Shown in pieces: positions 9,231 through 17,366 of a DNA stretch of 64,000 nucleotides. The stretch is taken from the NCBI RefSeq assembly GCF_900769625.1, contig NZ_CAAGHK010000014.1, positions 19,971 to 83,970 on the forward strand. The letters are read 5' to 3'. How positions within the stretch are numbered: the stretch's first letter is position 1; the number at the start of each line of letters is the position of its first letter. Source of the DNA: an uncultured Clostridium sp. Lineage in GTDB: Bacteria > Bacillota > Clostridia > Clostridiales > Clostridiaceae. The notes beneath the pieces are model-generated. The model saw nothing but the letters and a program-made list of their open reading frames with translations, did no database searches and was not told the DNA's origin. Position numbers and translations under genes: made by a program.

Positions 9231-9806
9231 ATGATAAATTATATATGGTTTATTTTAATATTTTTTGGGAGTATTGTTGGAATACTTAATGGCAGTGGTG
9301 AAGATATATCAAAATCCATAATTGATTCGTGTGGAAATACGGTATCATTTATTATACAACTTGCAGGGATTATGTGTTTCTGGTGTGGAGTAATGAAAAT
9401 TGCAGAAAAAAGTGGTTTTACAGATAAGCTTGCAAAAGTATTAAAGCCTATCTTAAAGCTTATTTTTAAAGATGCTGCCAAAGATGAAAAAGCTCTAGGG
9501 GCAATTGTTATGAATATTACAGCTAATATGATAGGGTTATCCAATGCAGCAACTCCTTTTGGAATACGTGCAATGGAAGAAATGGATAGATTAAATCCCA
9601 AGAAGGATGTTGCCTCTGACGATATGTCATTATTTTTAGTTTTGAATGCAGCATGCATTCAATTAGTTCCATCTACAATTATTTCTATAAGAGCAGCATG
9701 TAATTCGGATAATCCAGGCATTATCATATTACCGGCAATAATATCAACGACTACAGCTGCAATAGTCGGAGTAATATGCTGTAAAATTCTTCAGAGATAT
9801 TTCTAA
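9231..9806 (+). CDS. spmA: Spore maturation protein A
   Basis: 191 residues, very hydrophobic, starting MINYIWFILIFFGSIVGILNG, which matches SpmA. Further family features are IQLAGIMCFWCGVMKIAEKSG, NMIGLSNAATPFGIRAMEEM and a C-terminal membrane helix. With SpmB it forms a Gate-domain membrane pair needed for spore-core dehydration and heat resistance in B. subtilis. spmB follows after 13 bases, so the two are an operon. The ATG has no ribosome site directly before it; a strong GGAGG lies 116 bases upstream, apparently separated by a repeat. Confidence 0.93.
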   Translation: MINYIWFILIFFGSIVGILNGSGEDISKSIIDSCGNTVSFIIQLAGIMCFWCGVMKIAEKSGFTDKLAKVLKPILKLIFKDAAKDEKALGAIVMNITANMIGLSNAATPFGIRAMEEMDRLNPKKDVASDDMSLFLVLNAACIQLVPSTIISIRAACNSDNPGIIILPAIISTTTAAIVGVICCKILQRYF

Positions 9807-9819
9807 GGAGGTTAAGTAA

Positions 9820-10344
9820 ATGTTGAATTATTTATCTAAGAGTATTATACCGATAATTTTTTTACTTATTTTAACCTATGGAATGTTTAGGGGAAAACAG
9901 GTATATGAATGGTTTATAGAAGGAGCTAAAGAAGGTCTCAATGTATGTCTAAGAATATTTCCATGCATACTGGCAATGCTCATTGCAGTTGAAATTTTTA
10001 AAAAAGCAGATTTGATGAATTTAGTTACAGGTTTTTTATCACCAATTACAAATTTGATTGGTCTTCCACAAGAGCTGGTACCACTAGTTATCATAAAACC
10101 ATTATCAGGAAGCGGGGCAATTGGAGTCTTTACGGATATAATTAAAAGCTGTGGACCAGATACAAAAACTGGTCTTATTGCATCAGTAATTATGGGGACA
10201 ACTGAAACTATATTTTATACAATTACAGTTTACTTTGGCGCTGTAAAAGTTAAGAAGATAAGACATACATTATGGGCAGCAGTATGTGCAGATTTATCAG
10301 CAATAATAATGTCCATACTAGTGGTAAATGTATTTCTATTATAG
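9820..10344 (+). CDS. spmB: Spore maturation protein B
   Basis: 174 residues, ATG preceded by AAGGAGG that overlaps the end of spmA. It is a membrane protein with YEWFIEGAKEGLNVCLRIFPCILAMLIA, PLVIIKPLSGSGAIG and MGTTETIFYTITVYFG, typical of SpmB and other Gate-domain nucleoside-recognition proteins. It acts with SpmA in spore-core dehydration, probably in the forespore or mother-cell membrane. It is translationally coupled to spmA by position. Confidence 0.94.
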   Translation: MLNYLSKSIIPIIFLLILTYGMFRGKQVYEWFIEGAKEGLNVCLRIFPCILAMLIAVEIFKKADLMNLVTGFLSPITNLIGLPQELVPLVIIKPLSGSGAIGVFTDIIKSCGPDTKTGLIASVIMGTTETIFYTITVYFGAVKVKKIRHTLWAAVCADLSAIIMSILVVNVFLL

Positions 10345-10445
10345 ATATGATCATATTATGTTATGAAGTGAGATTTATTTTTAATAAAAACATAATAGTA
10401 GTATAATAATATAAATTATACAATTTATATTAAGGAGAGATGCAG

Positions 10446-11696
10446 ATGGATAAAAAAGTTTATAGTGAACATAGAAAAGCTTTAATGAATAAAATAGATA
10501 ATAATTCATTGATTATATTATTTGCGGGAAGCGCACCTAAAAAGACAGGCGATGAAGTTTATCAGTTTACTCCTGATAGAAATTTTTATTACTTAACAGG
10601 AATAAGTGAAGAAAATCATATTGTTGTACTTAGCAAATTTAACAATGAAGTAAGCGAAAAATTATTTCTTAAAGAAATAGATCTTGCAAAAGAAATGTGG
10701 AATGGAAAAACACTAAGAGATTCGGAAGCAAAAGAAATATCAGGTATTGAAGATAGTGTTTATATGAATGAATTTTATTGGTATCTGAACAGATTAATAA
10801 AAGGTGCTGATGAAGTTAATTTATATCTTGATTTAGATAGACAGAGTTATGAAGAAGAAGATTCAAGTGGTAACAAATTTGCAAATATGATTAAAGATAA
10901 ATATCCACAGATTGCAATCAAGAATATATCAAGCAAAATTACTCTATTGAGAATGATAAAGTCTGATGAAGAAGTAAAGGAAATACAGAAGGCTATTGAT
11001 ATTACAATTGATGGGGTAAAATCATTGATGAAAAATGCAAAAGCTGGTATGAAGGAATATGAATTAGAGGCTTATTTTGATTTTGCATGTAAAACTAAGG
11101 GCGTAAAGGATTTAGCATTCAGAACTATTGCAGCAGTAGGAAAGAACGCAACAACTCTTCATTATGTTGATAATAACAGTGAAATCACAGATAAAGATTT
11201 AATATTATTTGATTTAGGTGCACAATGGAATTACTATAATGCGGATATTACAAGAACATTCCCTGTAAGTGGAACATTTACGGAAAGGCAAAAGGAAGTT
11301 TATGAATCAGTTCTTAGAGTTAACAAGGCAGTAATTGAAAAGATAAAACCTGGAGTTGTTTATAAAGAGCTGAATGCATGGGCAACTGACTTAATTGCAG
11401 AAGAATGCATTAAACTTGGAATAATTAAAGAAAAGAAAGAAGTAAGCAAATATTACTGGCACAGTATTGGTCATAACCTTGGTCTTGATACTCATGATTT
11501 AGAGCCACAAGGCAGAAACTTTGTCTTTGATGAAGGAATGGTATTTACTGTTGAACCAGGTATATATATAGGTGAAGAAGGTATTGGAATAAGAATTGAA
11601 GATGATATTTTAGTCACAGCAGATGGATGCAGAGTGTTAACTAGAGAGATGATAAAAGAAATAAAAGATATTGAAGACTTTATGAAGAACAACTAA
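10446..11696 (+). CDS. M24 metallopeptidase, Xaa-Pro aminopeptidase type
   Basis: 416 residues from the ATG at 10446, chosen because AAGGAGAG ends 6 bases upstream; the ATG at 10440 touches the site. The N-terminal aminopeptidase-P domain includes PDRNFYYLTGISEENHIVVL. The C-terminal pita-bread domain carries the five metal ligands: LILFDLGAQWNYYNADITRT (two Asp), YWHSIGHNLGLDTHD (His), FTVEPGIY (Glu) and GIRIEDDILVT (Glu). It removes N-terminal residues preceding proline, in the cytoplasm. A second M24 peptidase lies at 42581-43657. It appears monocistronic, with an AT-rich promoter region upstream. Confidence 0.92.
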   Translation: MDKKVYSEHRKALMNKIDNNSLIILFAGSAPKKTGDEVYQFTPDRNFYYLTGISEENHIVVLSKFNNEVSEKLFLKEIDLAKEMWNGKTLRDSEAKEISGIEDSVYMNEFYWYLNRLIKGADEVNLYLDLDRQSYEEEDSSGNKFANMIKDKYPQIAIKNISSKITLLRMIKSDEEVKEIQKAIDITIDGVKSLMKNAKAGMKEYELEAYFDFACKTKGVKDLAFRTIAAVGKNATTLHYVDNNSEITDKDLILFDLGAQWNYYNADITRTFPVSGTFTERQKEVYESVLRVNKAVIEKIKPGVVYKELNAWATDLIAEECIKLGIIKEKKEVSKYYWHSIGHNLGLDTHDLEPQGRNFVFDEGMVFTVEPGIYIGEEGIGIRIEDDILVTADGCRVLTREMIKEIKDIEDFMKNN

Positions 11697-11828
11697 AATA
11701 AGTTTATTATTATTTTAATATTATATGTTATTTATAAATAAAATTATAAAAATCGACAAAATTTATTTGAAAAAATATCAATATTGTAGTATTATATTAC
11801 TGTAAAATTAAATAAGTGAATTAAAGAA

Positions 11829-12003
11829 AGAGATAGAGGCGCAGTATTTAAGAGTATTACTATGGAGGAAAGCACTATGAAGTAGTAAGAAAGGGAATAT
11901 TGCCGAAGCTTATAATTAATGCTTTAAAGTTATAAGGCTGGGGTTGTGCAGAACATGTATAACACTGTCACAAAGATGTGATTTTGTGGTGAGCTATCAT
12001 TCA
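11829..12003 (+). ncRNA. Lysine riboswitch (L-box)
   Basis: The conserved L-box blocks are in order: AGATAGAGGCGC (11831-11842), GGAGGAAAGC, TGCCGAAGC, GGCTGGGGTTGTGCA, AACACTGTCA and the closing GTGAGCTATC. Together they form the five-helix lysine aptamer. An intrinsic terminator lies about 35 bases downstream and the next gene is an NhaC-family transporter. Lysine binding should promote termination. Identification rests on conserved blocks and order. Confidence 0.92.
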
Positions 12004-12036
12004 TGGATTTAAATTAGTTATTTATGCTATTTTTAT

Positions 12037-12068
12037 GACCTTGAGTGTATCTCGAGGTCTTTTGTTTT
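12037..12068 (+). terminator. Riboswitch-controlled terminator
   Basis: A 9-bp stem with one wobble (12037-12045 with 12051-12059) is followed by TTTTGTTTTG. It is placed directly after the lysine aptamer and 195 bases before the transporter start, as expected for a transcription-off lysine switch. Confidence 0.8.
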
Positions 12069-12262
12069 GTCTAGGAAGGACATATTAGGTTTTATTATTA
12101 AATTTATTAGCAATATATAACTATAGATAAATAACCTTAAATTATAAGAATGGATGAAAAGTTTTATTTTGATACTGATAATTTTACTTATCAATAGCCA
12201 GATGAATAAATTCATACTCTAGATCTTGAAATTTTCACAATAATAATAGGGGGAATTAATAA

Positions 12263-13984
12263 ATGAAAAATTTCAAAAAATACTATGTATTTTTATTAAC
12301 ACTGGCAGTTTTGACATTGCCATCAATTGCAGCTTTTGCATCAGATGATGTTGCAGCTGATAATGCAGCAAAATTTGGATTGCTGACAATATTACCGCCT
12401 TTAGTTGCAATATTATTAGCATTCATAACTAAAAATGTTGTTATCTCATTATTTGTAGGTTCAATATCAGGTTGTTTTTTATTACAGGTTTCGGGGAATA
12501 ATATATTTTACTCAATTGTTCATTCATTTTTAGATTTTGTTCAAAGAGCTTTAAATTCATTAGCAGACCCATGGAATGCTGGTATAGTTCTTCAGGTAAT
12601 GGTTATTGGAGGAGTTATAAGTCTAGTTAGTAAAATGGGAGGTGCAAAAGCAATAGCAGAAGCACTTGCAAAAAGAGCAAAGACACCAAGAAGTGCACAA
12701 TTGATAACTTGGTTATTAGGAATATTAGTTTTCTTTGATGATTATGCAAATTCATTAATTGTAGGGCCAATAATGAAGCCAGTAGCAGATAAGATGAAAA
12801 TATCAAGAGAAAGATTATCGTTTATAATTGATGCTACAGCAGCACCAATAGCTGGAATAATGATAGTATCAACATGGATTGGGCTAGAAGTTGGATTAAT
12901 TAAAGATGGATTTGAATCTATTGGCCAGAGTGCAGATGCATTTGGAGTATTTTTAAATACTATACCATATAGATTTTACAATATATTAATATTAGTTTTT
13001 GTTGTGGCAACATCATATTTCTTAAGAGATTTTGGACCAATGAGAAAAGCTGAAATAAATGCAAGAAAGGGATATCTTTCAGATAAAAACAAAGAAATTG
13101 CATTGGACAAGGCAAGTGAAGATGAAATGGCTCCTAAAGAAGGAATTGAGTTAAGTATATGGAATGCTATAATCCCAATTGGAGCACTTATGATATCAGC
13201 TTTAATAAGTTTCTATTACAGTGGATATACTGCAATAATGGGCGGAGAAGATACAGCATTGCAATCATTAATTACTAACGCTCCAATATCATTTACAGCT
13301 ATAAGAGAGGCGTTTAGTGCATCAGATGCATCAGTAGCATTATTCCAATCAGCTTTATTTGCATCAATAGTTGCTATAGGAATGGGTGTATGTAAGAAGA
13401 TATTTACATTCTCAGAAGCAGTAGATGTATGGGTTAGTGGAATGAAGGGATTAATAATAACAGGTGTTATATTAATACTTGCATGGTCATTAAGTTCAGT
13501 AATAAAAGAACTTGGAACAGCAGCATTTTTAGTACAGATGCTTTCAGATTCAGTACCTAAATTCTTATTACCAAGTATAATATTTGTTTTAGGTGCAGTA
13601 ATATCATTTGCAACAGGAACTGCATATGGAACAATGGGTATTTTAATGCCGCTTGCAATTCCACTTTCGTTTTCAATATCTCCTGACTTTGGATATGTTG
13701 TAATGAGCACAAGTGCTGTTCTTACAGGAGCAATATTTGGAGATCACTGTTCACCAATTTCAGATACGACAATTATGTCATCAATGGGTGCAGGATGTAA
13801 TCATATTGATCACGTAAAAACTCAGATGCCATATGCATTAACAGTTGCAGCAATCACAGTATTATGTGGGTATATTCCAGTAGGATTAGGATTACCTATA
13901 TGGATTGTGCTTCCAGCAGCATCGGTAATAACATGTGCAGTAGTCTATTTTGTTGGTAAACCTGTAGATAATGTTGAAGCATAG
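12263..13984 (+). CDS. NhaC-family transporter, probable lysine transporter
   Basis: 573 residues with an N-terminal hydrophobic leader ending in AFA (about residues 10-27) and about eleven further membrane segments. Recognisable NhaC-superfamily blocks are GLLTILPPLVAILLAFITKNVVISLFVG, LVFFDDYANSLIVGPIMKP, FATGTAYGTMGILMPLAIPL and IFGDHCSPISDTTIMSSMGAGCNHIDHVKTQMPYAL. The family is annotated as Na+/H+ antiporters, but members placed behind a lysine riboswitch are predicted lysine transporters, and that context holds here. GGGGGAATTAATAA precedes the ATG. A strong terminator follows, so it is monocistronic. Direction of transport is not shown by the sequence. Confidence 0.88.
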   Translation: MKNFKKYYVFLLTLAVLTLPSIAAFASDDVAADNAAKFGLLTILPPLVAILLAFITKNVVISLFVGSISGCFLLQVSGNNIFYSIVHSFLDFVQRALNSLADPWNAGIVLQVMVIGGVISLVSKMGGAKAIAEALAKRAKTPRSAQLITWLLGILVFFDDYANSLIVGPIMKPVADKMKISRERLSFIIDATAAPIAGIMIVSTWIGLEVGLIKDGFESIGQSADAFGVFLNTIPYRFYNILILVFVVATSYFLRDFGPMRKAEINARKGYLSDKNKEIALDKASEDEMAPKEGIELSIWNAIIPIGALMISALISFYYSGYTAIMGGEDTALQSLITNAPISFTAIREAFSASDASVALFQSALFASIVAIGMGVCKKIFTFSEAVDVWVSGMKGLIITGVILILAWSLSSVIKELGTAAFLVQMLSDSVPKFLLPSIIFVLGAVISFATGTAYGTMGILMPLAIPLSFSISPDFGYVVMSTSAVLTGAIFGDHCSPISDTTIMSSMGAGCNHIDHVKTQMPYALTVAAITVLCGYIPVGLGLPIWIVLPAASVITCAVVYFVGKPVDNVEA

Positions 13985-14013
13985 ATATGAAATAGAAGAT
14001 AAATTATAGTTTT

Positions 14014-14060
14014 AAAGCTGTCATATAATAATGGATGAAATTATTATATGATAGCTTTTT
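14014..14060 (+). terminator. Terminator after the lysine-riboswitch transporter
   Basis: A 17-bp stem with a single wobble (14014-14030 with 14042-14058) is followed by a T run. Confidence 0.85.
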
Positions 14061-14090
14061 AATTTGAGAAATAAACAATAAATTTTTTCT

Positions 14091-14160
14091 AATTATGAAT
14101 GTTCATTAAAAGAGAAATCTGCAAATCTTTCATTCATAATTGTTACTTCTCAACTATCAA
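14091..14160. repeat. Palindromic repeat overlapping the end of a broken gene
   Basis: AATTATGAATG (14091-14101) is repeated in inverse at 14131-14141. It is followed by TCTCAACTATCAATTG (about 14148-14163), the same end sequence as repeats elsewhere in the window. On the minus strand this end supplies the last codons and the TGA of the exporter-like gene at 14150-14669. Confidence 0.45.
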
Positions 14161-14669
14161 TTGGACTATTCTTTTTTATTTTTATAGGATTAAAAAGCTT
14201 ATTTACTAAAATAGCAATTATGATACCGATTATGGTATCAATACTTCTGTTTACAGCATAAATATAAGAATTAATCTGTGAGGAATAATTTATCATGATT
14301 CCACTTATAACAATACATGAAACTATAACAGATTCAGGCTTTTTTAAAAGAGTAAATATATATTGAAATAGAAATTCCAATACCAGTTACAATGGGGCTT
14401 ATGCTGTATAAGAATGTGAATTTTGTATTAAGGTAAATTAATAGTATTCCTATAATTCCGCCAATAATTGTACCTATTATTCTATTTTTACCCATATGGA
14501 TACTATTAGAGACTGTATCCTTCATACAGAAAACTGCAGCAATGCAAGCAAAGAATGGATTTTCTCTATGTATTAAATTGAAAACTATCATGCATAAACA
14601 GACAGCAACAGAGGTTTTTATGTTTCTAAGTCCTAATTTAGATATTTTAAAATAATTAATATATACCAT
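14150..14669 (-). pseudogene. Aromatic acid exporter-like (FUSC/ArAE-type) gene with a frameshift
   Basis: Two overlapping minus-strand frames (14669-14334 and 14380-14150) join into one protein of about 168 residues. The first part has LGLRNIKTSVAVCLCMIVFN, NPFFACIAAVFCMKDTV and MGKNRIIGTIIGGIIGILL; the second has PESVIVSCIVISGIMINYSS and VNRSIDTIIGIIIAILVNKL. Both are hallmarks of short aromatic-acid-exporter membrane proteins. The frames meet at a run of six A (minus strand) near 14339-14344. With five A the protein would read through as YSFKKPESV. This may be a real lesion, a sequencing error, or a site of transcript slippage. The start is uncertain because GGAG abuts the first ATG. Confidence 0.7.
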
Positions 14670-14854
14670 CTCCAGTAAGATATAGTTTAAATTATATTAA
14701 TTAAGTTGATAATGTTAATTAATGTATGTATAAATTTATCTATAATAATTTTAAAATACATATAAAAATCTAATTAATTTATTAATTAGTCATTGATTAT
14801 AATAAAAAAATTAGCTAAAATAAGTATTAGCAAAAGTAATAATTAAAATACATT

Positions 14855-15120
14855 GAAAAGAAGAGTAGTAAAATAAACATTCTATAAGAGAGCTGACAGG
14901 TGCTGAAAGTCAGTGTTTGTGAATTTTATGAAGATGGTCTTAGAGTATACTTTCTGAGCTGATATTTTATAAGTTAGGTAAGTACGGAGGCAGCCGTTAT
15001 ACTGCAGGGTGATGATAGTCACCTAGTGAGTTATTTATTGCGAAGTAAATAAGAAATAGAGTGGTAACACGTATAATACGTCTCTATATAGGTTTTAATA
15101 TACCTATATAGAGATTTTTT
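14855..15120 (+). ncRNA. T-box leader of metG (tRNA-Met sensing)
   Basis: Visible are AGAGAGCTGACAGGTGCTGA at the start of Stem I, GAATTTTATG with ATG at 14938-14940 as the likely methionine specifier, and CTGAGCTG on the returning strand. The T-box antiterminator motif AGAGTGGTAACACG is at 15058-15071. A 13-bp terminator stem (15081-15093 with 15102-15114) and a T run follow. Uncharged tRNA-Met should relieve termination. The specifier is assigned by position and by gene; a second ATG (14943-14945) is an alternative. Confidence 0.85.
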
Positions 15121-15135
15121 TATAAAATTATAAAA

Positions 15136-15255
15136 AACAGTGAGCAATGACAAGTAGCAATTTATAATAAAATCGCATAGTGATTTAAAAAATAATAGGA
15201 ATTTCCTTAGGAATTCAATCCCTAATTGCCAACTGTCAATTGTCAACTGTCAATT
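15136..15255. repeat. Palindromic repeat between the T-box and metG
   Basis: The left arm at 15136-15162 (starting AACAGTGAGCAATGACAAG) matches the complement of the right arm at 15224-15250 (AATTGCCAACTGTCAATTG onward) with few mismatches. A smaller dyad built on GGAATT lies at the centre. The whole would fold into one hairpin of about 115 bases just upstream of the metG ribosome site. Confidence 0.55.
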
Positions 15256-15276
15256 GAATATTGGAGGAATTAAAGA

Positions 15277-17220
15277 ATGTGTCAAGATTGTAAAAAACCA
15301 TTTTATATTACAACACCAATTTATTATCCATCAACAAAGCTGCATATAGGTAACACTTATACTACAGTAGCAGCTGATGCCATAGCTAGATTCAAGAGAT
15401 TAACAGGATATGATGTAATGTTCTTAACTGGAACAGATGAACATGGTCAAAAGATTCAAAGAATTGCAGAAGAAAAAGGAATCACTCCTATTGAACATGT
15501 AGATGAAATTGTTGCAGGAATCAAAGACCTTTGGAAGATGATGAACATAAGCTATGATAAATTTATCAGAACTACTGAAGATTATCATGTAAAAGCTGTT
15601 CAAGATATATTCAAGAAATTATATGATCAAGGAGATATCTACAAGAGTTCTTATGAAGGATGGTACTGTACTCCATGTGAATCTTTCTGGACTGATACTC
15701 AATTAGTAGATGGAAACTGTCCAGACTGTGGAAGACCAGTTGAAAAATCAAAAGAAGAAGCTTACTTCTTCAAGATGAGCAAATATGCTGATAGATTAAT
15801 CAAATATATTGAAGAACATCCACATTTCATTCAGCCAGAATCAAGAAAGAATGAAATGTTAAACAACTTCTTAAGACCAGGTCTTCAAGATTTATGTGTA
15901 TCAAGAACAAGCTTTGACTGGGGTGTTCCAGTAACATTTGATGAAAAGCACGTTGTTTATGTATGGATTGATGCATTATCAAACTACATAACTGCACTTG
16001 GATACGGACAGGAAAATAAAGAATTATTTGATAAATTCTGGCCTGCAGATGTGCACTTAATAGGTAAGGATATTTTAAGATTCCACACTATTTACTGGCC
16101 AATCATGTTAATGGCTTTAGATTTACCACTTCCAAAGCAAGTATTCGGACATGGATGGTTACTTGTTGATGGTGGTAAAATGTCTAAATCAAAGGGTAAC
16201 GTTGTAGATCCAGTTGTTTTAGTAAATGAATTTGGAGTAGATCCAGTAAGATACTACTTATTAAGAGAAATTCCATTTGGAGCAGATGGATTATTCAATA
16301 ATGAAATATTCATCAAGAAAATAAACTCAGATCTTTGTAATGACTTAGGTAACTTATTATCTAGAACAGTTGCAATGATAGAAAAATACTTTGATGGAGT
16401 AATTCCAGCACAAGCTGAAAAGGGTGATTTTGATGATGAGTTAATTAACTTAGCATTAAGTACTCCAGCAAAAGTTGAAGAAGCAGTTAATGAATTAAAC
16501 CTTCCATTAGCTTTAGAACATGTATTTGAATTAATCGGAAGAGCTAATAAGTATATTGATGAAACAACTCCATGGATATTAGCTAAAGATGAAGATAAGA
16601 AAGCAAGACTTGGAACAGTTCTTTACAACTTAATTGAAAGTTTAAGATTTGCTTCAGTTATGATTTCAGCGTTCTTACCAGATACAGCTAAGAAGATAAA
16701 TGAACAAATAAATACTGAAGTTCTTTCATGGGATTCATTAAAAGAATTCAACGGAACTGTAGGAGGAAATAAGGTTGTTAAAGGTGATAACTTATTCCCA
16801 AGAATAGATGTTGATAAGAAGTTAGCTGAATTAGAAGAATTAAGAGCTAAAATGAATCCAGCTCCAGCTAAGAGAGAAATAACACCTATAAAAGAAGAAA
16901 TAACAATAGATGATTTTGAAAAAATAGATTTAAGAGTAGTTAAAGTATTAGCTTGTGAGCCAGTAAAGGGAGCTAAGAAATTACTTAAATTAAAAGTAGA
17001 TTTAGGTGGGGAAGAAAGACAAGTGGTTTCAGGAATAGCAGCACACTACAAACCAGAAGAATTAGTTGGTAAAAATGTAGTTTTAGTTGCAAACTTAAAG
17101 CCAGTTAAATTAAGAGGAGAATTATCACAAGGTATGATTTTATGTGCTGCAACTGATGATGACAGCGTATTAAAAGCAGTAGATCCAGGTGATTTAGAAA
17201 GCGGAAGCATAGTTAGATAG
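15277..17220 (+). CDS. metG: Methionyl-tRNA synthetase
   Basis: 647 residues, TTGGAGG site before ATG. It charges initiator and elongator tRNA-Met. The HIGH signature appears as HIGN (residues 23-26), which I believe is shared by other clostridial MetRS. KMSKS is intact at 301-305. CTPC (about 131-134) and CPDC (about 148-151) form the zinc knuckle. A C-terminal Trbp111-like tRNA-binding domain spans about residues 544-647 (FEKIDLRVVKVL onward). It is under the upstream tRNA-Met T-box. It heads the conserved metG-tatD-yabE-rnmV-ksgA order, here interrupted by a second MetRS-like gene. Confidence 0.96.
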   Translation: MCQDCKKPFYITTPIYYPSTKLHIGNTYTTVAADAIARFKRLTGYDVMFLTGTDEHGQKIQRIAEEKGITPIEHVDEIVAGIKDLWKMMNISYDKFIRTTEDYHVKAVQDIFKKLYDQGDIYKSSYEGWYCTPCESFWTDTQLVDGNCPDCGRPVEKSKEEAYFFKMSKYADRLIKYIEEHPHFIQPESRKNEMLNNFLRPGLQDLCVSRTSFDWGVPVTFDEKHVVYVWIDALSNYITALGYGQENKELFDKFWPADVHLIGKDILRFHTIYWPIMLMALDLPLPKQVFGHGWLLVDGGKMSKSKGNVVDPVVLVNEFGVDPVRYYLLREIPFGADGLFNNEIFIKKINSDLCNDLGNLLSRTVAMIEKYFDGVIPAQAEKGDFDDELINLALSTPAKVEEAVNELNLPLALEHVFELIGRANKYIDETTPWILAKDEDKKARLGTVLYNLIESLRFASVMISAFLPDTAKKINEQINTEVLSWDSLKEFNGTVGGNKVVKGDNLFPRIDVDKKLAELEELRAKMNPAPAKREITPIKEEITIDDFEKIDLRVVKVLACEPVKGAKKLLKLKVDLGGEERQVVSGIAAHYKPEELVGKNVVLVANLKPVKLRGELSQGMILCAATDDDSVLKAVDPGDLESGSIVR

Positions 17221-17232
17221 TTAATAATTGAT

Positions 17233-17348
17233 AGTTGAAAGCTGAGAGTTAAGGAACAAATTCCTACGAAATTTTAACATTTATATTTTAAAATATTCCG
17301 TAGGAATATTCACAATAACTATAAATTCTTAAATCTCAACTTTCAACT
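17233..17348. repeat. MITE-like inverted repeat between the two metG genes
   Basis: The outer arms 17233-17253 and 17328-17348 are complementary at 19 of 21 positions. A nested perfect 9-bp dyad pairs 17260-17268 with 17299-17307 (ATTCCTACG/CGTAGGAAT). It has no coding capacity. The arms belong to the same AGTTGAAAG family as the repeats at 9124, 14150, 15136 and 47060. Confidence 0.6.
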
Positions 17349-17366
17349 GAAAAAAGGGGTGGTTTT

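Noticed and set aside
12033..12215. 60-residue minus-strand frame after the lysine riboswitch
   Set aside because: It overlaps the riboswitch terminator and has no start signal; composition is that of translated A+T-rich spacer.
14334..14380. Programmed -1 frameshift in the exporter-like gene
   Set aside because: The A run resembles a slippery site, but moving from the first to the second frame needs a +1 step, not -1.
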